Assembly (NCBI GenBank): GCA_036426205.1
Contig: CM071570.1
Coordinates: 7,395,747-7,459,746 of the forward strand
Length of the DNA stretch: 64,000 nt
DNA from: Ascaphus truei
Taxonomy: Eukaryota; Chordata; Amphibia; Anura; Ascaphidae
Reading direction: 5' to 3'
The notes under the pieces: generated by a model
Seen by the model: the letters and a program-made list of their open reading frames with translations, nothing else
Told to the model about the DNA's origin: nothing
The model's database searches: none
Translations under genes and position numbers: made by a program
Shown here: positions 44,665 to 56,940 of the stretch, one piece after another
How positions within the stretch are numbered: the first letter of the stretch is position 1
How the letters are laid out: every line of letters begins with the position of its first letter

Positions 44665-46265
44665 GCAGAAGGGGTAGGGCATGGTCTATACCTATTCCTG
44701 ATAGGCTTACACAGGTCATGAGTCACCACCTTATTTCTTTCCATCAGAGAGGAGCATGTAGTGGGGGTCACAAACCCACATATTAACCTCGTACAGCCTG
44801 CAGCTAGCAGGTCTTACATAACAGGGAGGGGAAAGACAGTCAGAAAAGACATACCCTGTTACATATATTATCATAACTAATCAATACCAGGCAATACCAG
44901 TAGCATATATACAGTATATCCTCAAAATTTATGGAATATTGAAAGTTCTTCCAAACTTTCTAGGACATCTCCATGAAAAAGCACGATGCAAAAATTACCA
45001 CTGAATACTTTTGTTATTCAATGCAGAACATGCAATATTGTCCAAATATGGGACAGTTACAGTAGTACACATACCCAACAAATGCATTTTATAGAATGTA
45101 GAGAAAATTGGTACAGTAAGTAACTGAATCAGGTCAGTAACAGACTAAGACAATGTGCTAATTCATGAGAATCAGTTAGAGCTTTTATTTAAGTTTTTTT
45201 TTATACTTCACTTATCGGCTACAATAAAAAGGCCAGGTAAAGTTGTATTTTGTAACTGCCATGTTACAACTTTGTAGATGTGGATAATACGCATCAAAGA
45301 TCTTGTCATAAATCCATCCTAAAAAAACTGTGTTACAGTTACAATTTGTCTCCCCCTCAACAACACAAGCATCTGTTTTTGAAAGGTAATTGGTCTTGTT
45401 ATGTGATGCAAGCAAACGTTAGTACAAGATGAAGAGGGAATATCAATAAAAATATTCAAAGTGAATAATTTAGCATTACATATATAATTAATGACATTTG
45501 AGATGCTTCCCCTGGCACTCTAATCACAGTTCAAAATGTGATAATTAAAGTAGTTTGGTAAAAAATCAAACTTTACAAGTGCTGATTATCAGCAAGTTCA
45601 GTTTCCCAAATAAAAAGCTACTGTATAACTGGGATTTGTAATGTGCTCTTATCTGAATTTGCATAGAATAACATATAATGTAGCATGATGGGAAACTTTA
45701 TGCGCATAAATGAGAACATTAACATGAATTGGTATTTAATTAACATCTAAAACACGTTGTGATTTCTAAGTCAGAAATAGAGGAGGGATGGGGGTAATTG
45801 GCAGCTCTCTGCAACAAATGCCTAAAATGTAACCATCATTTGTGAATGAGTTCTAAAGAATCACAGTGACTAAATTCTAATGATGATACACAGTTTTATT
45901 CTATATGGTCTGAAGCAGTGGATCGAGCCATTTTCGGAAACAAATTAGAATTTTTGGCTGAACAATGGCTTCAACGAATGCTTTGTACAATATAGAATTA
46001 CCCCCAAAGAATACTCCCAATAATATTTTACACTGTCTCTTTTTGTATTTCCAATCCACATATTGCACTGTGCACTACAGTAACTGTTGGAGACCAGCGC
46101 AAAGAGGACAATTTTCCATAAAGACAACTAGAAGGATCTGGACAATCCGAGTGACCTCAAGGCTGCAGGACTCAGAATTAGAGGTAATAAAACACCCCAC
46201 ATCACATTCCACGCATATTTTATGTGTTTTTTTTTGCTCACCACAGGTTATTCCTGTTTGAGGTT
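44665..46265. other. No gene or clear element seen
   Basis: This is AT-rich sequence with short unrelated frames. Confidence 0.5.
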
Positions 46266-46273
46266 GTATGTAT

Positions 46274-46575
46274 CAGGGGTGCGCAAAGTGGGGGGCACGG
46301 GATCTTTTTTGGGGGGCACGGCAGTTGCAGAGGCCCCGCGCTCTTCCCAAGGCATTTAAATGAAATGCCGGGGGACCGAGCAAGGGCTCTGCAACTCAAC
46401 TTACCGGGATTCAGCCGACTTCCATGGTAACGAGCGTCAAATGACGAGGTGGGATAACGTGGCGTGACATCACTTGACCCGCTGCATCATTTGATGCCGA
46501 TTCACTGGCAAGGAGGGGGCGCGAGAGCTGGGGCTAAGATGCAGGGGGCACTGCACAGAAATTTGCGCACCCCTG
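46274..46575. mobile_element. hAT-like short non-autonomous element
   Basis: Ends CAGGGGTGCGCAAA and TTTGCGCACCCCTG are perfect inverted repeats. The flanks GTATGTAT and GTATATAC match at 6 of 8 positions, fitting a decayed 8-bp hAT duplication. The 302-bp GC-rich interior is non-coding. Confidence 0.78.
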
Positions 46576-46584
46576 GTATATACT

Positions 46585-47383
46585 TGTAACGGATATTCTG
46601 ACCTGGCTGACCCACCCAATCTCATATTGGACCCTGTGGTCTAACCAGTCCCCATTACATGGTAGTGTCTGGTGGTGCACCTGTTGGCAACAGGACTCCT
46701 GAGTCTCCCGCATGATGTTGTGTGGGGATTGTCAAGACAGGCAGCTGAGTTAGCGTGTATGAGTCCTACCAACATACAGTGCAGCGCCTCCACCTCATCA
46801 GGATCTCTGCATCCGCAGGGAGATGGTTCTGATGAGGAACTCCTTCTCGGTGGTGCCTTCCGCTGGAGAGTAACTTCAGTCTCACACAGTGGAGTTGATT
46901 TAGAACTGGACATCTTTATTGGTTGATTGTATGGGCCAGCTGCCCTTCACAGCCAGCAACTCAGCCGCTCATCTTGGCTGGTACTTCCCTTTGAAAGGTA
47001 TGCTCTGTTAATGAAGTGGAATCACCTCCTGTGCCAGGTCCCTGGACACAGTATAGGCCCAGCCAGCCGGGCTGCTGCTGGGCCCTCAATTAGAGCAGTG
47101 TCACTAGTTGCGTCACTAGTACACTCTGGCCTTCTGCTCTGCTCAACCTTGTAGAACACACTAACTTTGGACAGTGCTGTGCCTTATATACCTCAGGAAC
47201 CTGGCACATCTCTGATGTCACTAACGGTGGACTCCGAGCATGTTACCACTCCCCTTGAATACATATGACACCTCACCAGGGTGTGAGGGCAAACCTCCAT
47301 GATTGATGCTGGCAACCCTGTAACTTACCAGGCTTACTGCCAGCATGAGAGAAAACTGTAGGCCATTTAACAACATGGCTACA
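46585..47383 (-). mobile_element. Solo LTR, family 1 copy B
   Basis: TGTAACGGATATTCTG...CATGGCTACA is flanked by TACT at 46581-46584 and 47384-47387. On minus it has a clean TATA box TATATAAGGC near 47181-47190 and AATAAAGATG near 46911-46920. It shares most of its length with copies A and C. Confidence 0.9.
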
Positions 47384-47582
47384 TACTATAAATTAATTAT
47401 TGTTACCACTGTGGGTATAGCGCTTTGGTTGTATTTCATCATGCATAGATTGCTAGTTTTTAAGTGCAGAGACAAGCTGCTTGACCATAACCACAGCAGT
47501 CCTGGCACCGGAGTATTTTCACTGTGGAGAGTTCGATGTGGAAGCCTGGATCCCCCGCAATGATGTCACAGCAGGCCCTGTC

Positions 47583-48660
47583 AGCAAAAAGCAGCTTCTT
47601 CAATGTAAAAAAAAAGAGTCTCAAAAATCTAATTCACACTGAAAAGTATCAACATTAAAAGAAATGCAAAAGAGAGTAGCCAAGCACACACATAGGAATA
47701 AAAAATGCAATGCTTCAAGACCCCTTCCTCAGGCTTATGGAAGCCTGAGAAAGGCCCAGGGGGCCTTGAAATGTTGTATATAGAAAAGATTTCACATGCA
47801 GTATGTAGAAAAGATAAGATAAAGCCTTGAAATGTGGCATGACCAGGGAAGCACGAACTTCCCCCCTTCCCATTTACCATTACCCACACAGAACATACAA
47901 ATAATGACAGACACAGACTGGAGATATGAAGGCCGCAGCTTTGTTTATTTATAAATGAAGATAGCATAACTGCTAGTCCCTGCCAGAATGCTCAGTAATG
48001 GGTTAAGAAAAATGTCCACCGTTCTAGGGTCGGCATTGTGAGAGGGCTCCCGGAAGTACCTCCCGGTGACTTGCCCCCTCGCTTCATCCCCGGCTTTTAA
48101 AGCCCCGAGCTCCTTCTGGCAAGGACAAGCACCTACCACCCAACTGCCGGTGCAACAAAAGCAACCTGGTCAAACCGACCCCTTCTTCAGAATTTTCTGT
48201 CCTTGTTTTCAAAAAGTATTTTGGGTTTTATCCTGAAACAAGAGAGACATTTTAACAATATTGCCCAAAACATATTGTACCCTCGCCCCAAGAACTTCTC
48301 GCCCTGCTCGCAAGACCCTGCCCAACCTTGCTTATCCCCCCCTCAAATTCTAACATTCATTAAACCGCTGCAGCCAGGAGCAAGTGACCGTCCTCACTCA
48401 TGGCAGCTAGCTTAAATCACTAGTCCCCTCCCCCATACCGCCCACGGCTGCCCCAGCGACCAATCATGTCCAGGGGGGACCGGGCCCCCCGGTCATGTCT
48501 TTTGCCCCCTATGCAGCCTAGGCAAGCTGCTTTTTGACTCCAGTGTGTGTCTGCTTGCCTACTCTCTTTTGCATTACTTTTAATTTTGGTACATTTTAGT
48601 GCTATTGTGATAAAAAAAATTAGACTAATTTTTGCATTTTAAAGAAGCTGCTTTTTGCTG
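47583..48660 (+). repeat. Large fold-back with hammerhead-like motif
   Basis: The left arm (AGCAAAAAGCAGCTTCTTCA to AAAGAGAGTAGCCAAGCACA, 47584-47688) recurs inverted at about 48545-48658. Inside, CCTGAGAA at 47743 is followed by an AGGCC/GGCCTT hairpin and GAAATGTTG, a degenerate hammerhead order. The 700-bp middle has no recognised coding. Confidence 0.6.
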
Positions 48661-48701
48661 AAATTGCTAGGAGCACGTCAGTTTTTAATTTATTCATCCA
48701 T

Positions 48702-49129
48702 TATTCAGTGCATCCTCTATATTTGAACTCTCATCATTTCTATCTTTGAATTTTTTTGTCATGAACGCATGGGAGGATGACCATACTTGGTCATGGGCAG
48801 GACATGGTGCAAATCTGGTGACCTGGAAGAGATTTATCGACGATATTATCTTTATTTGGAAATAATTTTTTTTAGACTTAACAATATACATCGAAAATGA
48901 TACAATCAAAACAAAAACCTACTTGAAAGATGTAGATGTTAACAATTTTATTTTAATGTCAAGTTGCCATCACAAAAACTGGATTAGGAACATCCCATTT
49001 GGCCAATATAGGAGACTAAAGCATAACTGCACAGACGATAAGATCTTTTTGGAACAAGCTACTACTTTGACAAAAAAATTCAAAGATAGAAATTATGAGA
49101 GTTCAAATATAGAGGATGCACTAAATAAA
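48702..49129. repeat. Inverted duplication at the broken 5' end of a Penelope-like ORF
   Basis: The 61-bp segment at 48702-48762 is the reverse complement of 49069-49129, so KKFKDRN and ESSNIEDALN are readable on both strands. This marks an inverted 5' truncation. Confidence 0.82.
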
Positions 49130-49862
49130 ACCATTACTTTGGAAATGAAGACAATTCTCAGTTCTAAAAAAATCTATGATTCTGTCTAAAAGATGTGAAT
49201 TTCCATTTAAAACTCAATTTAATAAAGATGCTGGAAAAATCCAAAAAGTTTTGAATCGTCACTGGCATATATTAAAAAATTACCCTATTTTGGGGAGATC
49301 ATAATCCAGAAAAAACGCAAGTTATAGTCAGAAAAGCACCCAATATCAAAAATAATGTAGCACCGAGAGCTTTAAGAAAAATTAAGAAAAGCTCAAGTTG
49401 GATAGAATTTCCGAAAAGGTTTTTTTGCTTGTAAAAATTGTACTGCCTGTAGTTTTTGCTGTCCAATTGGAGACAGCTTTAAGTCAAATAAAAACAATAG
49501 ATCTTTCACTACTAATACGCATATTAATGTAGATCCAAATTTGTGATATATCTATTGGTGTGCCCATGTGGGCTCCAATATATAGGTAAGACCATCCGCC
49601 CTCTACGTGTCCATCTCCTAGAACACGTAGGAAACATTAGAAGAAAACTACCGACTCATAATGAATCCAAGCATTTCGCTTCTGTTCATAACGCAGACCC
49701 CAAAGGTTTAAAATATAAGGGGATTGAAATAGTGATGCCCCAATGGAGGGGTGGCCGCAGAGATCAGGACCTGATTAAAAAATAATTCTTTTGGATTTAC
49801 CAAATGGGATGTTTAACACCATTCAGTTTGAACGTGGAATTTGATCTGAATGCATACCTATA
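48765..49862 (+). pseudogene. Penelope-like element RT and GIY-YIG endonuclease (broken)
   Basis: RT catalytic-region sequence RFIDDIIFIW lies near 48828-48858. Frame 48923-49189 continues with PLE-type KTYLKDVDVNNFILMSSCHH and IPFGQYRRLKHNC. After frame breaks, 49543-49785 carries the C-terminal endonuclease: IYLLVCPCGLQYIGKT is the GIY-YIG module with its characteristic CPCG insertion, followed by RPLRVHLLEH. In Penelope-like elements these two domains in this order make and insert the copy. The N-terminal half is missing and at least three breaks lie between the blocks. Confidence 0.85.
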
Positions 49863-50950
49863 AACTGCATGTCCTGATTCCTTCTGCTGCCTACGCCACC
49901 AAGATATATGAAAACCAGTGGGTGTCCCTCTATATACTGCTATGTGAATCCTAATTACCATTCCTTTTCTCTTTGCATATTTATACAGGTTGCAAAGACC
50001 AGTACTTTTTGAAGAGTTTAGTATTTTACTTTGTGATATAAGATATGATTTTTTGGACTTCTGGTGCATTGTGCACAGAGGGTGACTACATTGTAACTTT
50101 TTTTAATGATTTGTATAATTATGTTACATACACATTCTAGTTATAAGACAAGTGGTAACTTTCTGTGAGATACCATTGACTACATAGTAATCAACATATA
50201 TTAAACACACACGTTTCAAGCTGGTTATAGCCAATCAGATGAGGAGACAGGGTATTTAATGATAGCTAGAACGTGTGAACACCACTCCTGAGGAAACCGG
50301 AGGTTCCGGTGAAACGCTTTGAGTGGTACTATCCTTGCTGATGGAGGACGCAGAACGCCATGCTACCTACCTGTCTGCCTGCTCCTGAATCAGCCGGGAG
50401 ATTCAAACCGGAAGTGCGGGACGTGAGAACGAGCAGAGCAGAGGGAGGCAGAAAGAATGCCAATATACCTCAACCAGCTATACAAGTACATGCTATGTTG
50501 GGTTCTTTACTCCACTAGTGAAGGTGACCAGACCAGACAAGAGGGGCTGAAAGGAACACCTGAGACAGATCATTTAAAGTTTCTCCATTCACCACTGATT
50601 TGAAAACGCTTACAAAGAATAAGGAATTTGTGAGTACACATCTCATAGGATCCAGAGAACGAAAAATCACACAATTGTTCAAACATATTGCACTATATCT
50701 GGTATGTTCTTCTATTTTACATACACCTGCGCTCCCCAAACATTTGGACAACTGTTGATGCGAGATTGAGAAAAACAATCAAGGAAGGGTTTGCGCTGCA
50801 TATCAATATATCTTTATTAATTTTGTTTAACACATATTTTGTATAAAATTAGCACTATTTAAGTCTATATTCACTTATAAATACCACAGTATATTTTTTT
50901 CTTATTATAAGAAAACATTTGATCTAAGCACCGACTGTGGGTAACACTGG
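49863..50950 (+). mobile_element. Penelope-like element 3' terminal region
   Basis: Non-coding sequence downstream of the GIY-YIG ORF leads through an AT-rich tract to the hammerhead-like motif at 50281-50327, then a tail with an ATCAATATATCTTTATTAAT stretch near 50804. The position fits the terminal pseudo-LTR of these elements. The right boundary is uncertain. Confidence 0.6.
50281..50327 (+). ncRNA. Hammerhead-like motif of a Penelope-like element, one extra core A
   Basis: ACCACTC (50281-50287) pairs perfectly with GAGTGGT (50321-50327) as stem I. Then come CTGAGGA, an extra A, a perfect 6-bp stem II (ACCGGA/TCCGGT), GAAA (50311-50314), ACGCTT and T at the cleavage position. Its place some 420 bp past the GIY-YIG ORF links the motif family to Penelope-like elements, which are known to carry hammerhead motifs in their terminal repeats. 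Confidence 0.68.
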
Positions 50951-52285
50951 GTTTTATATATACCACTACTACAAAGGCTGTAAGTGCCAGTTCAGTTTCC
51001 TTTTTTTGTTACGCAGGCACGGTCGCCAGAGCTACGGTTTATTGCTTTTTTTTTAAATATTATACCTACATTTAGTGACTTTGTATTACATCCCATTTAA
51101 ACTTAAAAAGGGAGAAGTCCATTAATCTTTCTACACGGTCTCTCTATTGTACATCAAATTCATTTTTGAAGGGAACAATTCAAATGACTCTTTTTGAAAG
51201 ATAATGAAATTAGACTAAACTTGATAGTGAAAAAAAAAATGCAAAAGTAGCTCAGGCTTCTTTTTACTAAAGGGATTGAATGGCCCACAATTCAAATCAA
51301 AGTGACATACGCCCTCAAATGACTTTTTATAAAGTCTTTTGGCGACCAAAATCAATATGAATGGGTCTTCAGAGTTGCTTCTATTGATTGCCTGTCTTAA
51401 CCAATAAGCATTAAACCCAAGGAGATTCAGGAGTACATATAGCTATTACAAAACATGACCTTAAAATAAAAAAAGCGTAAATTGACTTCTCCACTTGATG
51501 CCACAGTATAAATAAAATATGTCTCATTCCTGTTCAGAGGACTAATTGAAGAACTGTAGTAACCAACACCATAGAAATGAACCTAATATACCCATTTCAT
51601 TTAATCCCCTCTGATTTATTCTTTAAAGCCTTAAACTGTGTGTTTACGGAGGCAACTTTGATGCTCCTGTCTCATCCATCCATTAATATTCTGCCTCTGT
51701 ATGCTGACATATTCATTGAGCATTTTGATCTTATAAATTTGATATATGTTTTCTATTTTACTTTGGGGATGTAAGCTGCAAAACAAGGCAGAATATCTGA
51801 CAGGCTTATTTACAGCTATGAACCATTTCTGCAAATTGGATCAAAATATAAATAATTGAAATGTAGTTCTATTAAACTTGCAAAAACATGTGTGAATAAA
51901 AACTGTTATTCATTAATCCATTAGGGGTCACCTTATCCAAAAACTCTCTTTTTCTACTCATTCCTAGAGTGTCAGCCTCGTACTATCATTCATGTTTTTA
52001 TAAGATTCAGTAAACACCTATTTTTTGGTCACCCCGTTCTATCTTTGTGGCTTCTGTGCACTGGAATCTTTTCCACTGTGGATTTCCCCTCATCTATTCC
52101 TAGAAGCAATTAACGAATTGTGCTTGCAAACTTTATATATTGTCTTTCATTTCTTTTTATCATACTCTACATACAAGTATAATGAACTTTCCAGTCATTC
52201 TTGATATTATAAACATTACACACTAATGACAGATGTAGAATGAAGGTATAGATACTGTACAACAGCACTTTATTACTCACATATT
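50951..52285. other. AT-rich sequence, no gene seen
   Basis: There are no recognised termini or domains. Confidence 0.5.
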
Positions 52286-52289
52286 CATG

Positions 52290-52345
52290 ACAAGGCCATG
52301 AGGAAGACCCCTAGCATGAAGGTTGAAAAGTTGACCTGAATAGGA
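52290..52345 (+). ncRNA. Very degenerate hammerhead-like remnant
   Basis: CATGAGGA, a weak AGACC/GGTT hairpin, GAAA and AGTTG occur in hammerhead order. The first core bases are altered. It is reported because the same order recurs elsewhere in the window. Confidence 0.3.
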
Positions 52346-53485
52346 GAGAATTGATACATCATATATTCAGGGAGAAAAGTTCAGCAGAATTGGTTCCTAA
52401 ATACTGACTAATAGCTTAGTTGGCTCAATTGAGAAATATAGTCTGAAAGGTGACCAACTTTTATTGACAACCTGATAGCTTAACTGCAGCGTTGTACACT
52501 AGGCTGTCCCCTGTGTGCCATCAACTTGCCTTGGGGGTGATGAGATGAGATTCTCATAAGCATTGCTGTTCAGAATCAGAAACTGACCTCAATAAAGTAA
52601 ACATACAGGGAGTCAGCAGGTTTCAGTGCAAGATTCCATCAGGTTCCCCTTGCTCTGCATGGACCATGTCAAGTAGTAAGGTATGTAGCCTTGTGACATT
52701 ATATCAATGTGTCACAGCTCGAAGTACCCAACAGTAGAGATGAGCGAATTATTCACCAACATTAAACTTCAACGCCAATTTCAAACCCTGAAATATGATA
52801 GTGGGGGAGAAAGAAATAGTGAAACAAATATGCAAATGATCGTTAGCATATGCGATTAGCATATTTCCAATGTATCTCAGGCTTGCCAATTTTGGGGTCA
52901 AATGTCTCGCCACGTGTTTCAAGGGATATATATTGCACTCGGGACTCTTTCTCAGGGTCTTCTGAGTGAATCAGGTGGCGTAATCAGCATATCCAAATAA
53001 TTGAGTAGTGGTTAGTAATAGGCACTTTCATTCCTGAGAGGCCTGATTGCATTCAGCTATCCGTAGAAAGGGGTTAGAAGAAGTTAGCCAATATGGACCA
53101 TATAGAGTAAATAAAAAAAATGTAAAGCCAGATGCAAGGAATATTTTGTATTGAATCATATACCTGACATCTTCATTAGAATATGGCTAACACAAATCAG
53201 CATTACTGGCAGCTAGCACAGGATACATTGTTGATCAACTGTAGATTGATTTGATTTTTAACAACATTCTTAATTCTAGGTAACCTGTCGCATACAACTC
53301 CATCGGTTTTCAGCAGAGATGTTTGAACCTGCGAGATTTATTTCACCGCAGTATCAAACAACAAAACAGGCAAAATAGTTCAAAATGTGCCATTTCCCAT
53401 CTTTCAGGGGGCAAATTAGCAGCCCCATTACTTTTTGATATCCTCAAACCTAATAGTATGCAATGACCGGAATACATCAAATTTT
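52346..53485. other. Unclassified; AT-rich, one more decayed hammerhead-like remnant on minus near 52913-52967
   Basis: On minus CCCTGAGAAAGAGTCCCGAG is followed 16 bases later by TTGAAACACGTGG, recalling the same motif with a disrupted stem II. A repeat start AGAGATGAGCGAATTATTC lies near 52737. No gene is seen. Confidence 0.35.
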
Positions 53486-53489
53486 ATTT

Positions 53490-53870
53490 ATTTATAGAAT
53501 ATTTTACCAGGAATTAATACATTGAGAGTTACCTCTCGTTTTGAAGTATGTCCTGGGCATAGAGTTATATTGGCAAATAATGCATGGTTACAAATACAGT
53601 TACATAAGTGAACAGTATATACATTATGTACAAGACATTGCATGCACAGTTAAAGATAATATATATTATAGGCGTATGTAACAGTTACAGACCAAATTAA
53701 CATGTGAGACAGCTTTAGTTTTGAAAGAACTTAGACTGGTGGCAGATGTGAGCGTCTCCGGTAGATTGTTCCAGTTTTGGGGTGCACAGTAAGAGAAGGA
53801 GGAGCAGCCGGATACTTTGCTGAACCTTGGGACCATGAACAGTGTTTTGGAGTCGTAGGCTTAACATCAC
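53490..53870. repeat. Unclassified interspersed repeat
   Basis: AGAATATTTTACCAGGAATT, then GAGAGTTACCTCTCG and a GC-richer end (GGTAGATTGTTCCAGTTTTG) suggest a dispersed repeat. I cannot assign its class from sequence alone. Confidence 0.35.
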
Positions 53871-54330
53871 ATTACATACCTTTATCATGTATGTTTGTTA
53901 AACATCTTAGCGCATATAAGCAATAATAAATTCTAATGCACCAATGAGTTAACAAAAACATGTACACACATGGAATGAGAAATGTGTTGTGCATGCCCCA
54001 TACAAAAACAGGGCACACGTGTGTGTTAACTCCTAACACCCAAGGAAAAAAGTGTGGTGTGATTAGCGCTAAAAGCTATAATATTGGGTGAAACAAAATA
54101 TACAATAATAAACAATTGTGCAACAATATAGAATACACCTTACAAATAATAAGGCAAGGCTGCCAGGAATAAGTGACCCAAAACACAGTCAGTAAATAAC
54201 AGGAAACAAACAATACAAACCGGCGCCTAAAAAGTCCAAAGTGGATCTGTATAAAGTCCAAATGGATGGAATACCAAGAAGTTGTAAATCAAATCTTATG
54301 CTTCCAAAATCCACAGCAAGTAGTTATGTG

Positions 54331-54805
54331 GCATATGAAAAGCAAACAGAGAAAATCATCATAGTGCAATACTGCTACTAAAATACATAGACAAGACAAA
54401 CAGGACAAGACAAACAGTGAAGAGACACAAGCAAAGCTGAAAAAATAATACAAAGAGTTCATTTAATACATATAATTAAAATGAAAATCAAGAACGCTGG
54501 CAGATGACGAATCCGGTTTAGAAAAACCGGAATCCTACTCACAAGATGTTCGTATTAAATGCGCAGTGATAAGAAGGTAAGATGTTAACTCCCACGGCAT
54601 CAGTGATGCATTTCCGGCCAAGGAGTGAGGGACAGCGTGTGGAGCAGTCCTGAGACAGCCGATATCAATCTGATGCTGTGGGGGTTAACATTTTTTCAGC
54701 CTTGCTTGTGTCTGTTCACTGTTTGTCTTGTCCTGTTTGTCTTGTCTATGTATTTTAGTAGCAGTATTGCACTATGATGATTTTCTCTGTTTGCTTTTCA
54801 TATGC
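54331..54805. repeat. Fold-back with ~115-bp arms
   Basis: GCATATGAAAAGCAAACAGA (54331) to GCTGAAAAAA (about 54445) is repeated in inverted orientation at 54691-54805. The loop contains GATGACGAAT and a perfect CCGGTTT/AAACCGG hairpin (54512-54529), recalling half of a hammerhead core. The pattern matches the other Penelope-type fold-backs. Confidence 0.72.
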
Positions 54806-54809
54806 AGCA

Positions 54810-55905
54810 TACCTTTACATTAACTATACATAGCGCAAATATACAGGTACGTTAGTTATTTACAAACAATCAAGCATATGAAAAACTATAGGAAAATAGA
54901 AGTGCATATACCAGGGTAGAGGGAGAAACATGTCTCCGCAAGGCTCCAGTAATCTCTCAGAGAAGGCTGCACACATTAGGATGATTAGGTTCATAGAGGA
55001 GATGCTTGAACTCCTAGTAAATGTATTGTAGACAATTTCCCTAAACTATACGGTGAACTATATTACATAATAAGAATAGTAGAGAAGAATAGCATCTGGA
55101 CATCTGAACAGTCATTATTGAGCTTGGACACTCCCACAGGACCACAGATGTTGAAGAAGGGGTCTGACAGTAAGAGGATCTCAGAAGAGCATGCCAATGT
55201 AGCAAGTGGGACTGGAGGTTGACCATCAGTTAGGTTATATATGGCAATATACGAGGAAAGGATGATAGAGGTAATTTCCCCATGCCAGGTTGTTGGTCTT
55301 CCATCCCTCTTGAATACTTTAGACATGGGGAAGTTGTGTTCCGGTTAACATTAATATTTACAACCAAATATGATAGCAATCACTCATTTCCAAACTTGTC
55401 TCCCCCTCCCTCCTCCAGTATAATTGACAACTTAGCTCCAGCAGGGGATACCTCCGGATCTCTCGCTTTGTTATGTGGCAAATGAGTATTACTCACGATG
55501 TAGTGTAAAATACAACATGTAATAATAATCCTTTTGTCAGAGTTATACTGTATAGCAACACCATACTTCTCTAAACAAACACCTAGAGCAGCTTTTCAGC
55601 ACACACCAAATGTCTTCTCTATTGAAGAACCTGTAGATATGTGTATGTTATTATACCATATTTCTGCTGAAGTTTTAAGATTAGCAAGGGGGTTTTAGAA
55701 GTCAATTAGGCATTCATATCCTGTGTCATTCAGGGAAACAGCCAGACTTACTGTGTTCGTGACCACACAAAACCAAGTGTAAATCCATCTACTTTATTTG
55801 CATGTTGCAGACCTGTGACCGCAACTGCACTATGGTTGCAAAATTGAGTTTTGTTGCTGCAATATTGCTGTAAAGTAACGATAGGTGGTGCTAGTGTGTC
55901 TAAAA
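54810..55905. other. No gene or clear element seen
   Basis: Short frames overlap in several phases without domains. Confidence 0.5.
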
Positions 55906-56025
55906 GTAATGTAAGCACCCCTTATTCCAGTACACTGTTTCAATGATTGGTACTGGGACCCCTGCTTTTTACCTTTTTTATTAATGACCTTGAGGTTGGC
56001 ATATAGAGCAAAGTCTCCATGTTTG

Positions 56026-56768
56026 TGTAACGAGTGCTCGCTACAAACAGGATGGGACCACAAGGCCAAAGGGGGGATTTGTAAACACCGACCTGAAGCC
56101 GAGAGGCCACTTTTGCTTGTTTGTCATCGTGTAGCCGCGTCAGGGTAGGAGAAGTCGGGTAGTAGATATATGCACTGTGATCGAGGGTAGGAGACTGGAG
56201 GATAGTTGAGGTCACTTAGCCGAGGTCGAGGGTAGTAGAAGGTAGAGTGGTAGTTATCCGAGCCGAGGTCGACGGTCGCAGAAGTCCGGGAAGTAGGGTA
56301 GAGGGCCATGGTCTAGGTAAATGGAATGTAAGACACAGTAAAGCAGGACAAGACAAGCAGGGCATAGTATGGCAAGCAGAAGCTTGTGGACAGCACTTCG
56401 TCACTGGGTAGAGACTACTATACTCCATCGATTTGGAGCAGGGATTGCTGGCCATATAAAGGTTGGTGAACCAATAGGATGAGAGGTACACAGCTGAAGC
56501 AGATTGAAAATTGAATGTAGAACAAATCCAAGACAAGGAGCACAGCTGAATAAGATAATCAATATTGTACCACTTGATCATCACGGCGGAGTTAGCAGAA
56601 CATGTGTCCTAGATGAATCAGCTGTTCTGCTGTCAGTGCTAACTTGTGTTTTGATCCTGTGCCTAACAACCCATTGACGGTGCCTGTACATGATCCTGTC
56701 AGTGCAAGGTGACACCATGGGTGTCACGAGACACATTATGGAGGCGTGGCCTAAACCCGATTCTCACA
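56026..56768 (-). mobile_element. Solo LTR (copy F) inside the LINE
   Basis: TGTAACGAGTG...TTCTCACA (743 bp) is flanked by GTTTG at 56021-56025 and 56769-56773. On minus it starts TGTGAGAATCGGG, like the gypsy 2 LTR start TGTGAGGATCGG, and has a TATA box CTTTATATGG near 56452-56461. It interrupts the LINE just before the FADD codons. Confidence 0.88.
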
Positions 56769-56940
56769 GTTTGCTGATGACACTAAATTGTGTGAGGTAG
56801 TAAAATCAGAGCAGGATGGAAATTTATCTTCAGAAGGACTTGGATAGACTGGAAACTTGGGCAGGTAAATGGCAGATGAGGTTTCATACATAAATGGGAG
56901 GTTATGCATTTGAGAAACAAGAATAAACACAGCTTACAAG

